A stretch of DNA of 64,000 nt, taken from Arbacia lixula (lineage: Eukaryota > Echinodermata > Echinoidea > Arbacioida > Arbaciidae). The position numbers were made by a program, and so were the translations under genes. Shown here one piece after another: positions 34,995 through 49,300 of the stretch; the first letter of the stretch is position 1; each line of letters begins with the position of its first letter. Location of the stretch: contig OZ022583.1 in the NCBI GenBank assembly GCA_963669155.1, positions 14,707,105-14,771,104 on the forward strand, written 5' to 3'. Under the pieces are notes generated by a model, which worked only from the letters and a program-made list of their open reading frames with translations, made no database searches and was not told the origin of the DNA.

Positions 34995-35799
34995 TATATA
35001 TATATATATATATGCACTTTTCCTGTAGGTAACCCATTCACCAATATGCTGCCGAACATGTATCTCATATCATAATACAATTAATTTTTAACAGCGAACC
35101 TTTGGTACATGCATACAAGAGATTAAAGAACAGCAAAATTACCTCATATACGAGTACATCAAATATCTTACAGGTGTATTTGTTTGGATGAAGATAATGT
35201 TACTATTAAACTTTCCTCACTTGTATTTTTTTCATGTATCTTTGCTCCTTCCACCCGTTACAGTACACATCGATCTACAGCTTCAGAAATGAGAGCAACA
35301 GTGCCATCTCGAGTTGGAAGTTATACAGTTGTAAAGGCTGAAGCAAACTTGTTTTCTTCACTGCTCCTCACCACAGATCACACCATTCATTGATATTTCC
35401 ACTGCACCGACTACAATGCTAAGAACTCTTTGGCTGGTTCCATTGTGGTACAACATTATCCGTTGCAATAATCACAAGTTTAAAAATGTGGTGCAGGATT
35501 TCATAGTTCTTCTTCCTGCTTGCATGAATGTCGGGATGAAATGTCCACCGTATTCCTTATCTGGGGTAAACTTCAAAACATTCTTGTAAAAAGGGAGTAG
35601 AATTCCTAATTACGCCACAATATCTTCACAGTATCAAAGATGTCTTATTGCTTCTTGGCAAGCAACCAGCCTCTTGAAATGAAACTTTGCAAGTCCAAAT
35701 CATCACATGCATATCCAGGAGTGAGAAACACCCTCTCTACCACACAAGCAGTCACAATAATGCTCACGAACATGTACAAACATCAACTCTCAGGTCATA

Positions 35800-37365
35800 T
35801 CATACAGTGGTGCCATAGTCAAAACTGTGATAGTCCCTCAATTGATTTTTCCGCTGCTTATCGCTGCTGCTGCTGCTACCGTTGCTCATCTGCGACAGCC
35901 CCGCGTCCGGGTCCATCCCGTTGGAAAAGGACTGCGGGATCCCGCCCTTTCCCTGGCTGGTACCACCATCGACAGGGGCTCCGCCGATGGGTGTGGTAGG
36001 TTCCGAGCTCGGCGACAGTCGCTGCTCACTTTTCCTCCGCTCCTCGTCTTGCTGCCGTTCCTTGCTGCGCCGCCGTGCGCGCAGCTCGTCGAAGCTAGGG
36101 ATCTCGGGGAGCGGTCCGATGTCAGGCAGGCTGGCCCACTGGTTGGTAAGGTCCTCCTCGTCGCTATACACCAGCCCCATCCGCTTCTCAGACCCACGCT
36201 TCGAGTTCTCTGATGGCTGCCGCCAGCGCTCCACGACCTCGTAATCGCTCATATTTGTAGGTGATGAGATGTTCCCATCACTTACATTCTCGCTCGGAAG
36301 TACGCCATTTCCCTTTGCTATTTCTGACTGCTTCCCAGACCCTTTCTTTTTCTTGTCCTTCTTTTCTTTCTTCTCCTTTTTCTTGTCCTTCTTGGAGGAG
36401 TATGACCGAATTGATTCTGTGTCCGCCTGTGAGAATTTATCCCCACCATCCTCATCCTCCTTACTCCTCACCATGCCTGGAAGATCAAACTCCATGTCTG
36501 CATCTTTACCTTTCTTTCCTTTCTTGGAGTCCTTTTTCTTATCCTTCTTTTTATCCTTCCCCTTTCCCCACGTTCCTTCCTCTGGCATGGTCATGACACT
36601 TATCGTATCCTCCCCTCTCTCGTCCCCAGACGAAATCCTGTCCTTGCTCCTACCTTTCTTCTTTTTCTTTTCCTTCTTCTTCTCCTTCCAATCCAGTCCC
36701 TCCAAACCCCCTTCTGGAGTTGTCACTATACTAATCACATCGTCAGTTTTCTCACCTAACGACAGGCTCTCCACATCCTTTCCTTTACTCTTCTTCTTCT
36801 TGTCCTTCTTTTTCTTTTTGCTCCCATGGGTTTCCAGGGCATCTTCACTCGTATTGTCCATATCTGAATTCCCCATACTCCTGCTCTTTGCGCTCTTGGT
36901 GGGACTTCCAGAGGCCGAGCTTAACCTATCCACAATCTCAAAATCCTGCTCAAGATCCGGACTCGGAGCGCCCTCCGAAAATTGCCTTGTCGTATTCACA
37001 GACAACTTGTTCTTGACCTTCTCCTTCTTCTTCTTCTTCTTGCCCTTGTCATCCTTATGCTCCTCATCGACTCCATTACTGAGCTCCTCGCCGCGTTCTG
37101 TCCGGTAGTCCACGGCGGCTGGCATGCTCTTCACGGAGTCAGTGTCGTTCATCCGCCTCTGCTCCTTCTCTCGCTTCTTCTTCTCCTTCTCCCAGACTTT
37201 GGCCGGGTTCTTCACCTTGGATGTCTTCTTCTTGACCTCGATGTCGCGGGCGTTGGCCGCCGCCTTCTCCGAGGACAGTTGGCGCTCCCGGATGGCCTTG
37301 CGCCGGGCCAGCGACAACGAGTGCTCCGCTTCCAGATCCCGCTCAAACACCCGCACCCTCAGCAT
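35800..37365 (-). CDS. TBC1D10A: TBC1D10 last exon: lysine-rich tail with PDZ ligand
   Basis: A single open 521-codon exon, acceptor CCACCATAG before 37365, stop TGA at 35800-35802. It starts [20 protein letters not shown], continuing the helix after the TBC domain. There are five lysine clusters (about residues 45-70, 104-120, 183-197, 228-242 and 265-288, 325-345) separated by acidic/Ser-rich linkers. Two linkers share a motif: [13 protein letters not shown] (208-220) and [13 protein letters not shown] (252-264). Two others share D(F/Y)E(I/V)V(D/E)R (141-147, 374-380). The end is FDYGTTV. The tail looks disordered. The lysine clusters could bind acidic membrane lipids or the nucleus; that is inference. 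Confidence 0.93.
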   Translation of the reverse strand: MLRVRVFERDLEAEHSLSLARRKAIRERQLSSEKAAANARDIEVKKKTSKVKNPAKVWEKEKKKREKEQRRMNDTDSVKSMPAAVDYRTERGEELSNGVDEEHKDDKGKKKKKKEKVKNKLSVNTTRQFSEGAPSPDLEQDFEIVDRLSSASGSPTKSAKSRSMGNSDMDNTSEDALETHGSKKKKKDKKKKSKGKDVESLSLGEKTDDVISIVTTPEGGLEGLDWKEKKKEKKKKKGRSKDRISSGDERGEDTISVMTMPEEGTWGKGKDKKKDKKKDSKKGKKGKDADMEFDLPGMVRSKEDEDGGDKFSQADTESIRSYSSKKDKKKEKKEKKDKKKKGSGKQSEIAKGNGVLPSENVSDGNISSPTNMSDYEVVERWRQPSENSKRGSEKRMGLVYSDEEDLTNQWASLPDIGPLPEIPSFDELRARRRSKERQQDEERRKSEQRLSPSSEPTTPIGGAPVDGGTSQGKGGIPQSFSNGMDPDAGLSQMSNGSSSSSDKQRKNQLRDYHSFDYGTTV

Positions 37366-40300
37366 CTATGGTGGGATGACAATGACAACACAAGGTTACG
37401 AGTTATGACACATTTAGCAGCGCTATTTGAGAACAACTTTTAACATTTGTGGTTAGACAAAAATAAACCACATACAGGTATAATGGATTATAGTCATGAG
37501 CCTAAAGGCCGCCACACATGACACAATTCAACCTCGATTCTGCAATCGTAAGGGCCAACAACTGGACATCACCTTCTTGTACACATTCAATAACCAGGTC
37601 CTGCGATTCAGCCAGTTGCAGAGTTGTACAACTGATCAGATCAAATCGTCTGCCATGGCCTTTACATGTACCATCGATCCAAACCAATCGCAAATGTTTA
37701 TATTCTTTCCTGCTTCTCAATGTCACTGTGTAGTCATAGTGTTTTTGCCTACTGTGTAATGAATGCAATCATTATACAAAAAGTTCCGATTCATAATGCT
37801 TTCAACCTTCTCCAAAACAAAGATTCTACTTGTGTACTAGCAATCAGCCGCACCACATGCATATTTAGGGGTTGGATAAGGAATAGAATTAACAGTCATT
37901 CATTCTTACCCTTTAACTTTGATTTTAAATAATTTGAGGGGTTAGGGTTAATATCAGGACTGGAAAGTGGGTATCAGAAGAAATTGTAGCAGACCAAAAA
38001 AATGATTAACCCTTTCCCTACCAGTCAATATAGCTCTATATGATCTACCTTCCATGCTGATGGCAAAATGTGACAGAGACAAAAGTGAGAAAAAATTACT
38101 TCTACCCTACCTCTGCAGCCAGGAAGTCCTCCTGCATAGTGGCCTCTGAAATGTGTTTAAGTTTCTCCATGGTCTCGTAGAGCCCCTGGCTCTCTGCTAG
38201 CTGCTGGGAAGAGCCCACCGTGTACTTCAGGAGCACCAGGGCAACCCTGAAGAGGATCTTCACTCCTGGAGAGAGGACAGGCACAGCGAGACGAGGAGAT
38301 CAAAGAAACAAGTAAAGCAAATGCCTGTATCTTAAAGATTGTCCGTCCCTTTTGCAAGCTTAAAATTTGAAATCGTCTATTACGATCGTAAATTGAAGAA
38401 AGTGTGATTCAAGACCATTTCTAAGAATATAGCATGTTGAAGCTTTCTGTATATGTAAAAATTTCAGCCATTAAATTTCAAACCGATTTTTTTCGTACTA
38501 CGAAAAAAGTATTAGTCTTCGTTACAGTATCTATGTGGTTATTATTCATGTGTAAAATCCTAATTTTATGAGTAAATACCAAACTTTGAAGACGATTCCT
38601 TCTATAGAACATTTTTTTTTTATAATGCTTTTCATAAATTAATCAACAGATTAATCAATAAAGCAGATATTTCAACACAAACTGCTAAGAGCCTTAGGTA
38701 AAGACTATTGATCAGACCTTGTTTATGTGCATTATTTGAATTTTACACTACGTATCAGTTTCAAATTATGAATATACAGCTTGCTAACACTTCTCTATAT
38801 GTTTTGCCAATGTTCCGATGGTTTTGTGGTGATCTGAAAATGGGACGGGCTGTCTTTAACCCTCTTAGCACCAAGACGTGTCGAGACCGTTCATTTATAA
38901 CAAAGTGAATGAGCCTAGGGTAATGAAAGGATCAAGCAGCTATCACACAGCTGTCTGGCACATAGTGGACCTTTTTCCTTGATTTTCACTGAACACAATC
39001 TGGGACTTTACCAGCCGGGTGAGTACAAGTTATTATTAAGTCAAGTTGGACATCAACCATTTCAGGACAGGTTGCTGAGGACAGGACTACCATCTATGGA
39101 GATATAGAATAGATACTGCCAACAATATATGAAATCTGGAATGTGAAATGTGAATCTGAATGTAACATAGGGACTATACTGGGTGAGTAAAAAAGCAGTA
39201 AAATGTGTACATTGACCATCTAAGCAAAGGTTGCTTTGGATATGATTATAAAATGATATATGATTACAAAAGACGTAGATGTTGCTCGTACAAGATCTGG
39301 GATGCCAGTCCATAAAATGTTGCCTGCTCATATGGAACCATTTGTTTATATATGGACCATAAAACTAAATTGGTGGCGTATTGTGGGTGCACAGAGAGAG
39401 ATACAAGAATCAATATTTTCCTCTCCTCCCCCTCCTCCTCCCCCCCCCCCCTCCCCCCACCCCCATCCCCCCAGGGTTTAAGTGATGCTTCACATATTTG
39501 AATGAAGGCAAATATTAGACCACTGCATCCTGCTATGTCATTAGTTCCATCTCTATATAGGTCTACCAGTTGCTGCCTATCGTGTAAAACAAGTCTACTT
39601 ATCATGTTTGGATAGCCTACTTTACTGGCAGGCTTTGTACACATTCTCTGTGAAGTGAACAAGTGAGGTACGCGTGTGGTAATCACTGCGATTTAACAAT
39701 CAACTTTTGAATATCACTGATTTTGCACAGCAGAGTGTAGCTAATATGTGCACTAATTAAACAATCAGAGAAACTGGAAAGCAAGATTTGTTGCATTAAG
39801 AGAAGCTGGGACAGCAGCCTAGTGACAGGCTGATCTGAATGAAAAGAGGGGTGAGAGTTTTAAGGAGGACTTAAGAAGAAAGAGAGGAGAAAAACTTCTG
39901 TCTATTCAAGACTCCGTTGACCTTTTCATCTTCAGAGCAGGACACTGTACAAGAATGAATAGTTTCATGCCGTGCACCGGAATTCTCTATCTTGAAGCAA
40001 CTCTCTTCTACTCAGGCAGGCATACAGGTACACATAAGACAATGCAACAACAACAGGACATAACAAGTTGCTGGGGGGGGGGGGGGACACAAAACAAACT
40101 TGATGCCTGTGCCATCAACAACAGGGAAAACCTGACATTCAATACAGGTGTATCATATTATTCTTTCTAATCATGGCTTAAATCAATGCCACAATCCTAT
40201 TTTAGGATAACCCTATAAATACTCATCCACACTAAACTTTTAGTAGTGTAAGGTCATACCCTATTTTGTACACGTACATGTATGTATGGATAATTATGTA

Positions 40301-43300
40301 AACTACTGGATAATACATCTGAGTCGTGAATCTATTTTTAGGACACAGAGCAGGCAATATGATCACATGCGCACATAGTTTGTGTGACACACATCACCCA
40401 ACACTTAAAAATGATCATAAAAGTATCTTGTTTCTTATTCCTTGCCATAAAAATGTTCCTGGTTGTATAATAGTATAGTACCTGCAGTAATTCTATGTCA
40501 AAAAGGTAACTATCGTTCACTCACAGACATTACATGTAGGTCTGAATTAAGTCATCTTTGGGGGGCTTTTTCTATTCAATTAACTAGAATATCACAAAAG
40601 CTGTGTATGCTGTTAAAACATTAGATAAGACAAGTATATAATCATGTGTGATTTACACTGGAGGAAAACCCGACATGCTCACATAGAGAAACAGGCACTT
40701 ACAAATCTAGGTGAAGAATGCATAAATTACATTTTACAAGTTTCCCCAGTGTTTTATCTTGATCTAACTTTTTTTGTAGAAAAACTACTTCAAGCTATTT
40801 TTTTAGTAGCATGCATTCTTGTGAGCCAATATCACAGAATTGCACAAAGTCATGTAAAGAAGTTCTTCCTTTGCCAAAGAGTCTTTTCCGATCGCATGTA
40901 AAAACAATCATGACAAGAGCCGATCTTGAACATATCAAAATAGTTCAAATAGATCAAATTGGATGTTTTACCCTATATTTGCCTAGTCATTAACAAGATT
41001 AGAACACAAGAATGCAACTTTGTGCTCAATTTATTATGATCCTGTTGTCAAGGCGGCAGGCGGCAGGGCTCCATGGCAACTGCTTGTTTCCTGGTTGTCA
41101 AGCTGGGCATCACGATGTCAGACTTTGAGAAGGTCAACAAAGCCTTTAAAGGTCAACAAAGCCCTAAGGACTTATGATCTTATGATCTCAAAGCAAGCGT
41201 CCCCGCCACACGACCACAGAACCTCCACCACATATGATGAACTGTCTGTGGGCCTGGGTAGTGGTTTTTAACCAGCAGTACACTTAAATATCATAATGGT
41301 ACTTTTCAGGGTAAGGGAGAGATTAAGGGCAGTATATAGTCCGTGCTCCTACTGAACCGGCTACGAACCGGGGTTGGGAGATTCAATGACAACATGTACC
41401 ACTGGAAACTCTGGGATTCACCGGCATGCGCCTGTGGTGCAGATGAGCAGACAGCAGATCATATCTTATACCACTGCCCCAATCTCCAACCCCCCGACGG
41501 GATGACTGATCTGTCATGCCCAAAAGACGCACAAATCAACTGGCTTATGCAGCTCCAAGAAAGAGCTTGATGTTCTTCTACCTCACACGAAAGAAGAAGA
41601 AGTGAAGACCCGTAATCATGGTCTTGTTTAATTTCAGCAACGACCCGTTCAATCGCTGGAGATATTCCTTCATTTGATCCTGAAATCAAAATGGGACCCA
41701 TGCTCATGGTAAGACAGTGCTGAATAGTTTTACCACAATCACCCATCCCATTTACTGCCGTGAGGTACTGCAGTCACAAGTTAGTGCCAGTGCTATCCAT
41801 AAATCCTATGTAAATGTGTATTTTCTGTCAGAGAATGGGTTAGCAATACTGACCTTCGCAGAAGAACATGTCCCACACCCGCAGCACGGATGTCCAGGGT
41901 AACGTTCGGGCAAAGATACACATGAACCACTCCGTCATGTACAGGATGGGCTCGATCCGGTGCTTCTTCTGCAGAGATGGTCAATCACAAGAGGGTGTGG
42001 GAGAGAGGGGGTAGGAGAGGGGGAGAAAGGGAGAGAGGGGAAAAGAGAGAGAGGAAGAGAGAGGGGCAGAGAGGGGCAGAGAGGGGCAGAGAGGGGGGGA
42101 GAGAGGGAGAGAGGGGGCGAGAGGGGGAGAGAGGGGGGAGAGAGGGGCAGAGAGGGGCAGAGAGGGAGAGATAGGGGGAGAGAGGGACAGACGGGGAGAG
42201 AGGGGGAGAGATGGGAACATATGGTGAGAGAGGGAGAGAGAAACAGTCAAGATTAATTGAAAAATTACCAAGTGAACATTTTTAAATCTACCAAATGACA
42301 GAGCGGAAGACTAAAGAATGATGAAGGATGTTTTAAATATTTTACCGGTACACACAATAAAAGCAATTGATTAAATATAATCATTTCCGTAGATTTCAAA
42401 GAGAGAGAGTATAGATGTAAGCCCTGTCTGAACATGACATCACTGGCAGACTTTTGCTCAATGACACCAGCTATATTTAACTTTATAACATTATGTAACT
42501 TCCTTGTTACACATATTCTGATGTACACACCATGCCAACCAATTTTTGCTCAATATTTCTCTGTATTTGGTGCTTTCATATGATGTAATATGCTATTTTA
42601 AACTATCCCTTTGACTTGTGATGTTTGTTCAATGTCTGATCAATGATCCTAACCAACAAAAGTTCTACACAAAATACAGTGATTGTACACAGAAAATCTA
42701 TACAGTATTATAATCATCCACTGCTCCACTACTTATTACGACTGCTTTTTTAAGTCTTCAGTGATATTCAAGAAAATTGCAAACAACACCTTAATATTTA
42801 CAGTAATATATCAAATGTACAAAAAGACACTCATTTCCTTGTAATATTAAAGTAGTTTCACAACTGTGGTCAGTACCAGTAAATCACACCACACACTCTA
42901 TAGCCAATAATTAATCCCCAACTTCTCAATTACATCTTTACACACCGAGATTATATACTGCTGTGTTAGTCATGCTGTCTTTGTAACAGCTCTTCCCCCT
43001 TTGCTGTCTGTTTCCTCACTCTTTAAGAGTATATGCCCTCCCCCCCCCCCACCCCCGCACCAACCATGTGTGATTCACTCTGAGTCAACCGGGGTAGCCA
43101 CGATCATGTTTCTTCTGTTACAGAACAGAAGAATAGCGGTGTAGGGTTTCAAGTATCAGCGAGAAAAGCGGAGCAATTAATGCAAGTACATGAGTAGTTC
43201 TGTGGTTATGAACGATCATGTATTGAAATCCCAGACCGTTGAATACAATGAAACCTGCACTAATTAATGACCAGCTGTATAGAAAGACCACTCGTTTTGT

Positions 43301-46300
43301 TTTCCTAAGACTGTGTTTCGTATTGAAACCCATATAAAAAAAAATATGTGCATGTGAAGACGGCATTGCTTACAAAATCTCTCTTGAGCGGTCTTAACAT
43401 ACAGGTTGTTGTACTAAGCAGTGGCTGTTTACTAGTAAAGAATGGTTTCAACTTCAGCATGAGATAGATGATCATCAACGTCCCCCCCCCCCCTCCCCCT
43501 CTTCCCCAAGCATCATTCCTACAATTATACAAATGCATATTACACAAACATGTAGATATTGATAGGTGCAAACAAGTTGAAGGATATACAGAGGGGCTCG
43601 AGGCAATTTTATCAGCCCCCGCAATGGAAAAAGAGCCCCCTAGAATGACGAAAGAACACCTGTCACAACAAATCCCCATTTGGTATAATGCAAAAGATGG
43701 TTCGGGGTGTTCAATTCATGATTCAACTTACCACCAATGGTAACTACCATGGCAACAGGTGAAATAATGAGAGCTCATTGGCCATTGCCATGGCAGTTAC
43801 CACTGATGGTAAGTTACAATAATTGGAAACCTATACATGTACATGTATGCACTATGGCCCAGGTTTGAAAAGAACCCCCTGGCGTACATGTATCTATCAA
43901 TCTTAAAGTGTTTTCCCTGGTGCACACAAAACAGGCACATCAAACTTTACATCTTTCCAAACTTTGCTAACAAAACAGGTAGGCTCAAGCTCCCTAATGA
44001 AATACTAGTAATGATATGAAAGTAGAAATGAATCAAAACCAACATGCACTCTGATGTTTTCTCCATCTAGTCCCCAAGGGTGCTATCTGAAGAGGGTGCT
44101 AGAGAAACAAATCCAGCAGATTCATTCAGCTTACAGATATAATTACGGCTTGGCAGACGGTGCTATCGATCCTTGATAAGTTGAGCTGATATTTCCTGTA
44201 TCTCGAGATTGACATCTCAAAATCGCATCAAGAGATATACAGCACGTCAGTCTGTAAATGATTGCAGAATTCAATGTGCAGGGGGAAGTCGATAGCTCTA
44301 CACATCTTGGATTTTTAAGCCGAGGGATATTTATCATTAGTTTCTTTGAAAAATAAGCCATCGTGATCATGTTGAGACATGAAAAAAGCTACTCACATAA
44401 TCCAGTGGTTGAATTAAAGAAATTAGTTGAGGGCTAATGTTTTTGTAAACATGCACTGAACTATACACATGCATGCCAAATAAGGGCAATTACAGTCAAA
44501 CCTGTCTTAGTGGCCACCTGTCTATAGCAGCCAACCTGTCTATAGTAGCCACTAAAATAATTCCCCCGGAGAGAGATCATGTGTTAAAGAATCTGTCTAT
44601 AGCAGCCATCTATAAATGCCACAATTTTTGTTACCCTTGGGTGGCCACTGTAGACAGGTTTCACTGCACACATACCTGTGACATTGAGCAAAATTAATAG
44701 AACGTGAAATTTGTGTAAAATTGAAAGGAGCATTGAACAGCTGTGACTTACCATATGTTTGTACGTTGCAGGGAGGACCTTCTTAAGGAGACCAAACAAG
44801 ACTTCTCCATCCACCTGGACTGCCTCTAGACCAGGGCTGTAGTAACCTGTCAGGTACCGCTCACAGATCTGGACCAGGCACCAAAATGCCTCCTGAGAAG
44901 TTGCAATAGATATCAAAGAAACCAGATAAAGTTAGGAACCGTGAAATATATACATGTAGACTGGGCTTCATGAATATAACCAGAGTTTACCATTCCAAGT
45001 CCTTAAATTCAACGAAATACAACTTGATAAAAATGTTGAATAAGACTTCAATTTGTTCACAGCACACTTCATGAATGAAAACTACAAGCTCCCCTTAATG
45101 GCCATCTTAAACTTTCTCAATGATGTCTCCTTTGAGGGCAGCACCTCATTTCTGGAAAGGGGAGGGGGGGCAGGAATAAAAGAATAAATGTATTCATTTC
45201 TTGTCCTGAAGGCTGTTTTCTTTTTATCTTTTCCCACTTTATTCAGCACTTCTTAGAGGTGAAATATGCACAAAGACACTAGTGTTTCAATGGTGATGAA
45301 TGAATCCAGTTTCACAGCACAAGTTTGTAGAAAACAGAACTCTATGAATCAAATCAACTGTACGATTTCTTCACTTAATCACCTTATATAAATACAGCAT
45401 ATGGTTGCACCTTTTGCATGAGTGAGAGAGTGTGCCATACTTAACCTGAGTCATAATGTAAGGTGTTGTCTTCACACTTTTCTCTTGTCTATTAAGACAG
45501 AGGTGACATTTGCCAACAAATCACCATCTCTATAATACCAGGACAGTCCCATTACTACATGTATGAGCGAAGGGGTGAGCATATCAAAATCATCTCCTCT
45601 GCACCCCGCCAAAGTTTTGCAGGAATTGATAATTTCCTTCTTAAATTTCCAGTTTAAATCTAATGGCCACCACAGCTGTCTACCCTCTATTTCTGGAGAG
45701 AAAAAATAGCCCTGTTTTCATAAGAAAGGTCATTGCAAGTTTGACGTCTTTTTAGTCTGCTCCGTGACTAGTTTGTGGTCAGTCGGGCAGTGAGTGAATG
45801 AGCCTGCATTGCAAAGGCTAAGGCTCATCTTCTGTATGTAGAGGAAACAGACAGTTTCCACTTGATGTTTCTATCTATAGTTGTTTCAACATATCAAAGG
45901 TAAGGGGCAGAAAGATGTGGTAAGTTACATCACAGGACCTGAAATCATGACAGAGTCTTTCTGCCACTGACCATGGGTCCCATTCATGATGGATTTCATG
46001 GTCACAGGAAGGAAACATCTCAAGATGATACCATGCTTTAAACCAAATCAGGCCACTGGTACATATAGGTTCTCAATTATTGTAATTTATCATCAATCGT
46101 AACTACCATGGGAACAGCCAATAATTCATTATTGCACATGTTGCCGTGGTTGTTACCATGATATGGTAAGTTCCAATTGAAAGCCTACATGTATTATGCC
46201 ACATGGCCCAGATCCAGACCCGCAATATTGGCAGAACAAGTCCACTATGATTATGTATGCATTAATCATTACCAACACTATCTCTTGATTTTAAGTTCAG

Positions 46301-49300
46301 TATCTTGAACAATGCTTCATACATGTAATGGAGAATTGTAGAACTTGTTTTGAGAGTGCATTCATTTTATTCTGCATAGCTCCAATGTTGAATCCTGGTA
46401 TACTGAAAATGAAACTCTTGAAGTTCATATACACAACCCACACATATGAGCACTTTCTGAGTAGCGGTACATTGCATGAAAGATCCCACCACTTAAAAGA
46501 AATCAGATTTATCAAGTGGATCACTGCACTGACAACAGTTGCAATTACCTGACCAATCAATCATAGTGGAGGTTTTCAATGTCACGCTCGCTAGATATCG
46601 CTCACTACCTCATGCATAGGTATCGCATGTTTCATGTTGTTTCATGCAAGTTGAGATGTTCCTTGAAGGGAGGTGCATAATGATCAATCTAAACATTAAA
46701 GGGAGTATACTGTACTGGGAAGACAAAAAAGCCTTCAAAAGGTGATCGTGAGCAGTCCTCAACAATGGTCTTAAACCCATGTATTGTCCATTTTAAACAC
46801 TTGCTGGAAATTATTTGCTCTCAAATGATCTACATTTGGAGTGATTAGTGATTAAATCACAAATCCTCAAAATGTTCGGCCCGAACATTTTGAAAATTTC
46901 ACTAATAATCATTAATTACTCCAAATGTGGATCATTTGAGGGAAAATAACTTCCAGCAACTTTCTAAAATGGACAATACATGGGTTTAAGATCATTGCTG
47001 AGAGGACTGCTCACGATCACCTTTTGAAGGCTTTTTTGTCTTCCCAGTACAGTATACTCCCTTTAAGCAAACAGCTTGTTTCAGATCCATACTGTGTATA
47101 TTATCGCTATGTTCTGTGCCATCTGACTTAAAACAAGCATGCAGCAGGACATGTGCTTCTTACTTATAGAAAGGCTGTCCTTTTTGCAGGTCAAAAAAAA
47201 ATAGAATTTTGTATGAACCGCGGAGAATGGAAGAAGATACTGTATTAGAACTTCCCTCCCAATTTAAAACTAGAAACTGACTTCAAGCAAAGTTATAGCG
47301 ATCGCTAGATTTTGAAGAGGTCTTGGGCGGGTTGTCCGAAACCTATACCCTAGAGACTGGAGACCGCTGTGCGCTATGAGTTCAATGGGGGCTATGCCAT
47401 ACAGTTACGAATGCAGACTATGGTCAGTGTGTTTTTAAATGTGAACAAGGATAGTTTTTCACTTTTCCTGAAAATTTTTGTGAAGTTATGACTGTGAGAT
47501 TTTGTACACGTTATTGATACGGCATACTGCTGATTCCTGTGGAGTTTCATAACTTTTGCAAACGGGAAACCGTGTCTTTAAATCTGTCTGAACAGCCCTT
47601 TCCAGAGCTTTTCCCAAAGAATAAACCCAACATCCTTTTCAGGATTACAGATGGTGTAGCATGAACACTCATCAAGAATTTATTGTATCCCCGGATTGTA
47701 TCCTGCTTTACGAAGCATACAGTATAGTTCAAGACAGGAGAATATTAATTTCAAAAACTTTTTTACCAATGGTTCAATTTCCCTCAAACTTTCAGCAAAC
47801 TTCCCATACTTTTCGGCTTTCATTAAATTCAAATTGTTTAGAAGGTTAAAGATTGTCCGTCCCTTTTGCAAGCTTAAAATTTGAAATCGTCTATCACGAT
47901 CGTAAATTGAAGAAAGTGTGATTCAAGACCATTTCTAAGAATATAGCATGTTGAAGCTTTCTGTATATGTAAAAAATTTCAGCCGTTAAATTTCAAAGCG
48001 ACTTTTTTCGTACTACGAAAAAAGTATTAGTCTTTGTTACAGTATATATGTGGTTATTATGCGTGTGTGAAATCCTAATTTTATGAGTAACTACCAACTT
48101 TAGAGATGATTCCTTCCATAGAACCATTTTTTTTCATAATGCATTTTAGAATTTAATAAACAAATTAATCAATAAAGCACTATTTCAACACAAACTGCTA
48201 AGAGCCTGAGGTAAAGACTATTAATCAGACGTTGTTTACGTGCATTATTTGAATTTTACACTACGTAGCAGTTTCAAATTGTGAATATAGAGCTTGCTAA
48301 CACTTCTCTATATGTTTTGCCAATATTTCGATGGTTTTGTGGTGATCTGAAAAAGGGACTGGCTGTCTTTAAGGTTAATCAAGGACATGCACATTACATC
48401 CTTGGTTTGATGTTCCAAGTTTGACTCATCTCAACCTTGCATCAAGGTTGAATCTGTTGATTCTTTTCCTTCAAATGTGGTTTCCTATACACAGTACTTC
48501 AGAGTACTGTATAAGTGTGTGTGTGTGTGTTGGTGTGTGTGTGTGTGTATGTCTAAGAGAGGGAGAGAGAGAGAGAGAGAAAGGGGAGAGAAAAAAGCAA
48601 TTTGTGGATTGGTAACTAGTATAAATGTATGTACATGTATGATGGTAACAGAAACTTATATTAGATGATAAGATCTTTAGAGGAGCACCACATTGACAAT
48701 TACATGAACAGTGAACACACACCTGTACCGGGATGAAGCCATTGTTAAAGTTGCTTTACATACTGTACACATTCATGAATCTTGTAACCCTTCCCCAAAC
48801 ATCAGCAATGACAAAACTGCACAAATGCACCTGTACTTGTGTGTGGAGAATCATTTAGTTCTCCTACATGTAAGCAGGAATCAATCCTACATGAAATGTC
48901 TATGACATGGCGTGACACACAACACTGAAGCAACTGGTGCTGTCATACTGTGTAAAGGGCACTTGAACTTGCAATGCACAAGTACTGCGTGCATTTCTAG
49001 GCTACAAAGTATGTAATGTGTAACGGTATAGTCTGATGTGTGCATGACCTGTGTGTGGCTCAGTTGTTGAGATGATATTGATCATGACAACTATGACAAT
49101 GATCATTAGGATGATAATGAGGACGATGATCGACAGTGATGAAGAAACTGAGGATGATGAGGATAATGATGGGAAGCAGTCCTGAGAAGGTGGTGGAGAG
49201 GGAAAAGAAAAGGAGGAGGAAGAAGAAGAAGAAGAATGGAGGAATAGGACAAAGTTGTAGAAAGGGAGGGGAAAGAAGAGGGAAGAACAGGACTGGAAGG

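Larger units (their letters stand above)
25498..35799. other. Tail-to-tail intergenic region between RPAIN and TBC1D10
   Basis: About 10.3 kb after the RPAIN stop and before the TBC1D10 stop. The left part is RPAIN 3' UTR of unknown length, with a TTC/TCC-rich stretch at 25680-25930. The rest holds repeats (27658-27902, 28930-29291, 31965-32210, 33723-34994) and AT-rich DNA. No convincing gene. Confidence 0.5.

Noticed and set aside
36269-37108. Long plus-strand open frame (279 codons) rich in Phe, Ser and Leu
   Set aside because: It is the antisense shadow of the lysine-rich last exon of TBC1D10 (AAG/AAA read as CTT/TTT). No family likeness.
41020-41271. Open frame upstream of the LINE stub as part of the LINE
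   Set aside because: No reverse transcriptase motif and a different character. The LINE likeness starts near 41341.
41960-42271. Arg/Glu/Gly-rich frames
   Set aside because: Products of the GAGAGG minisatellite.
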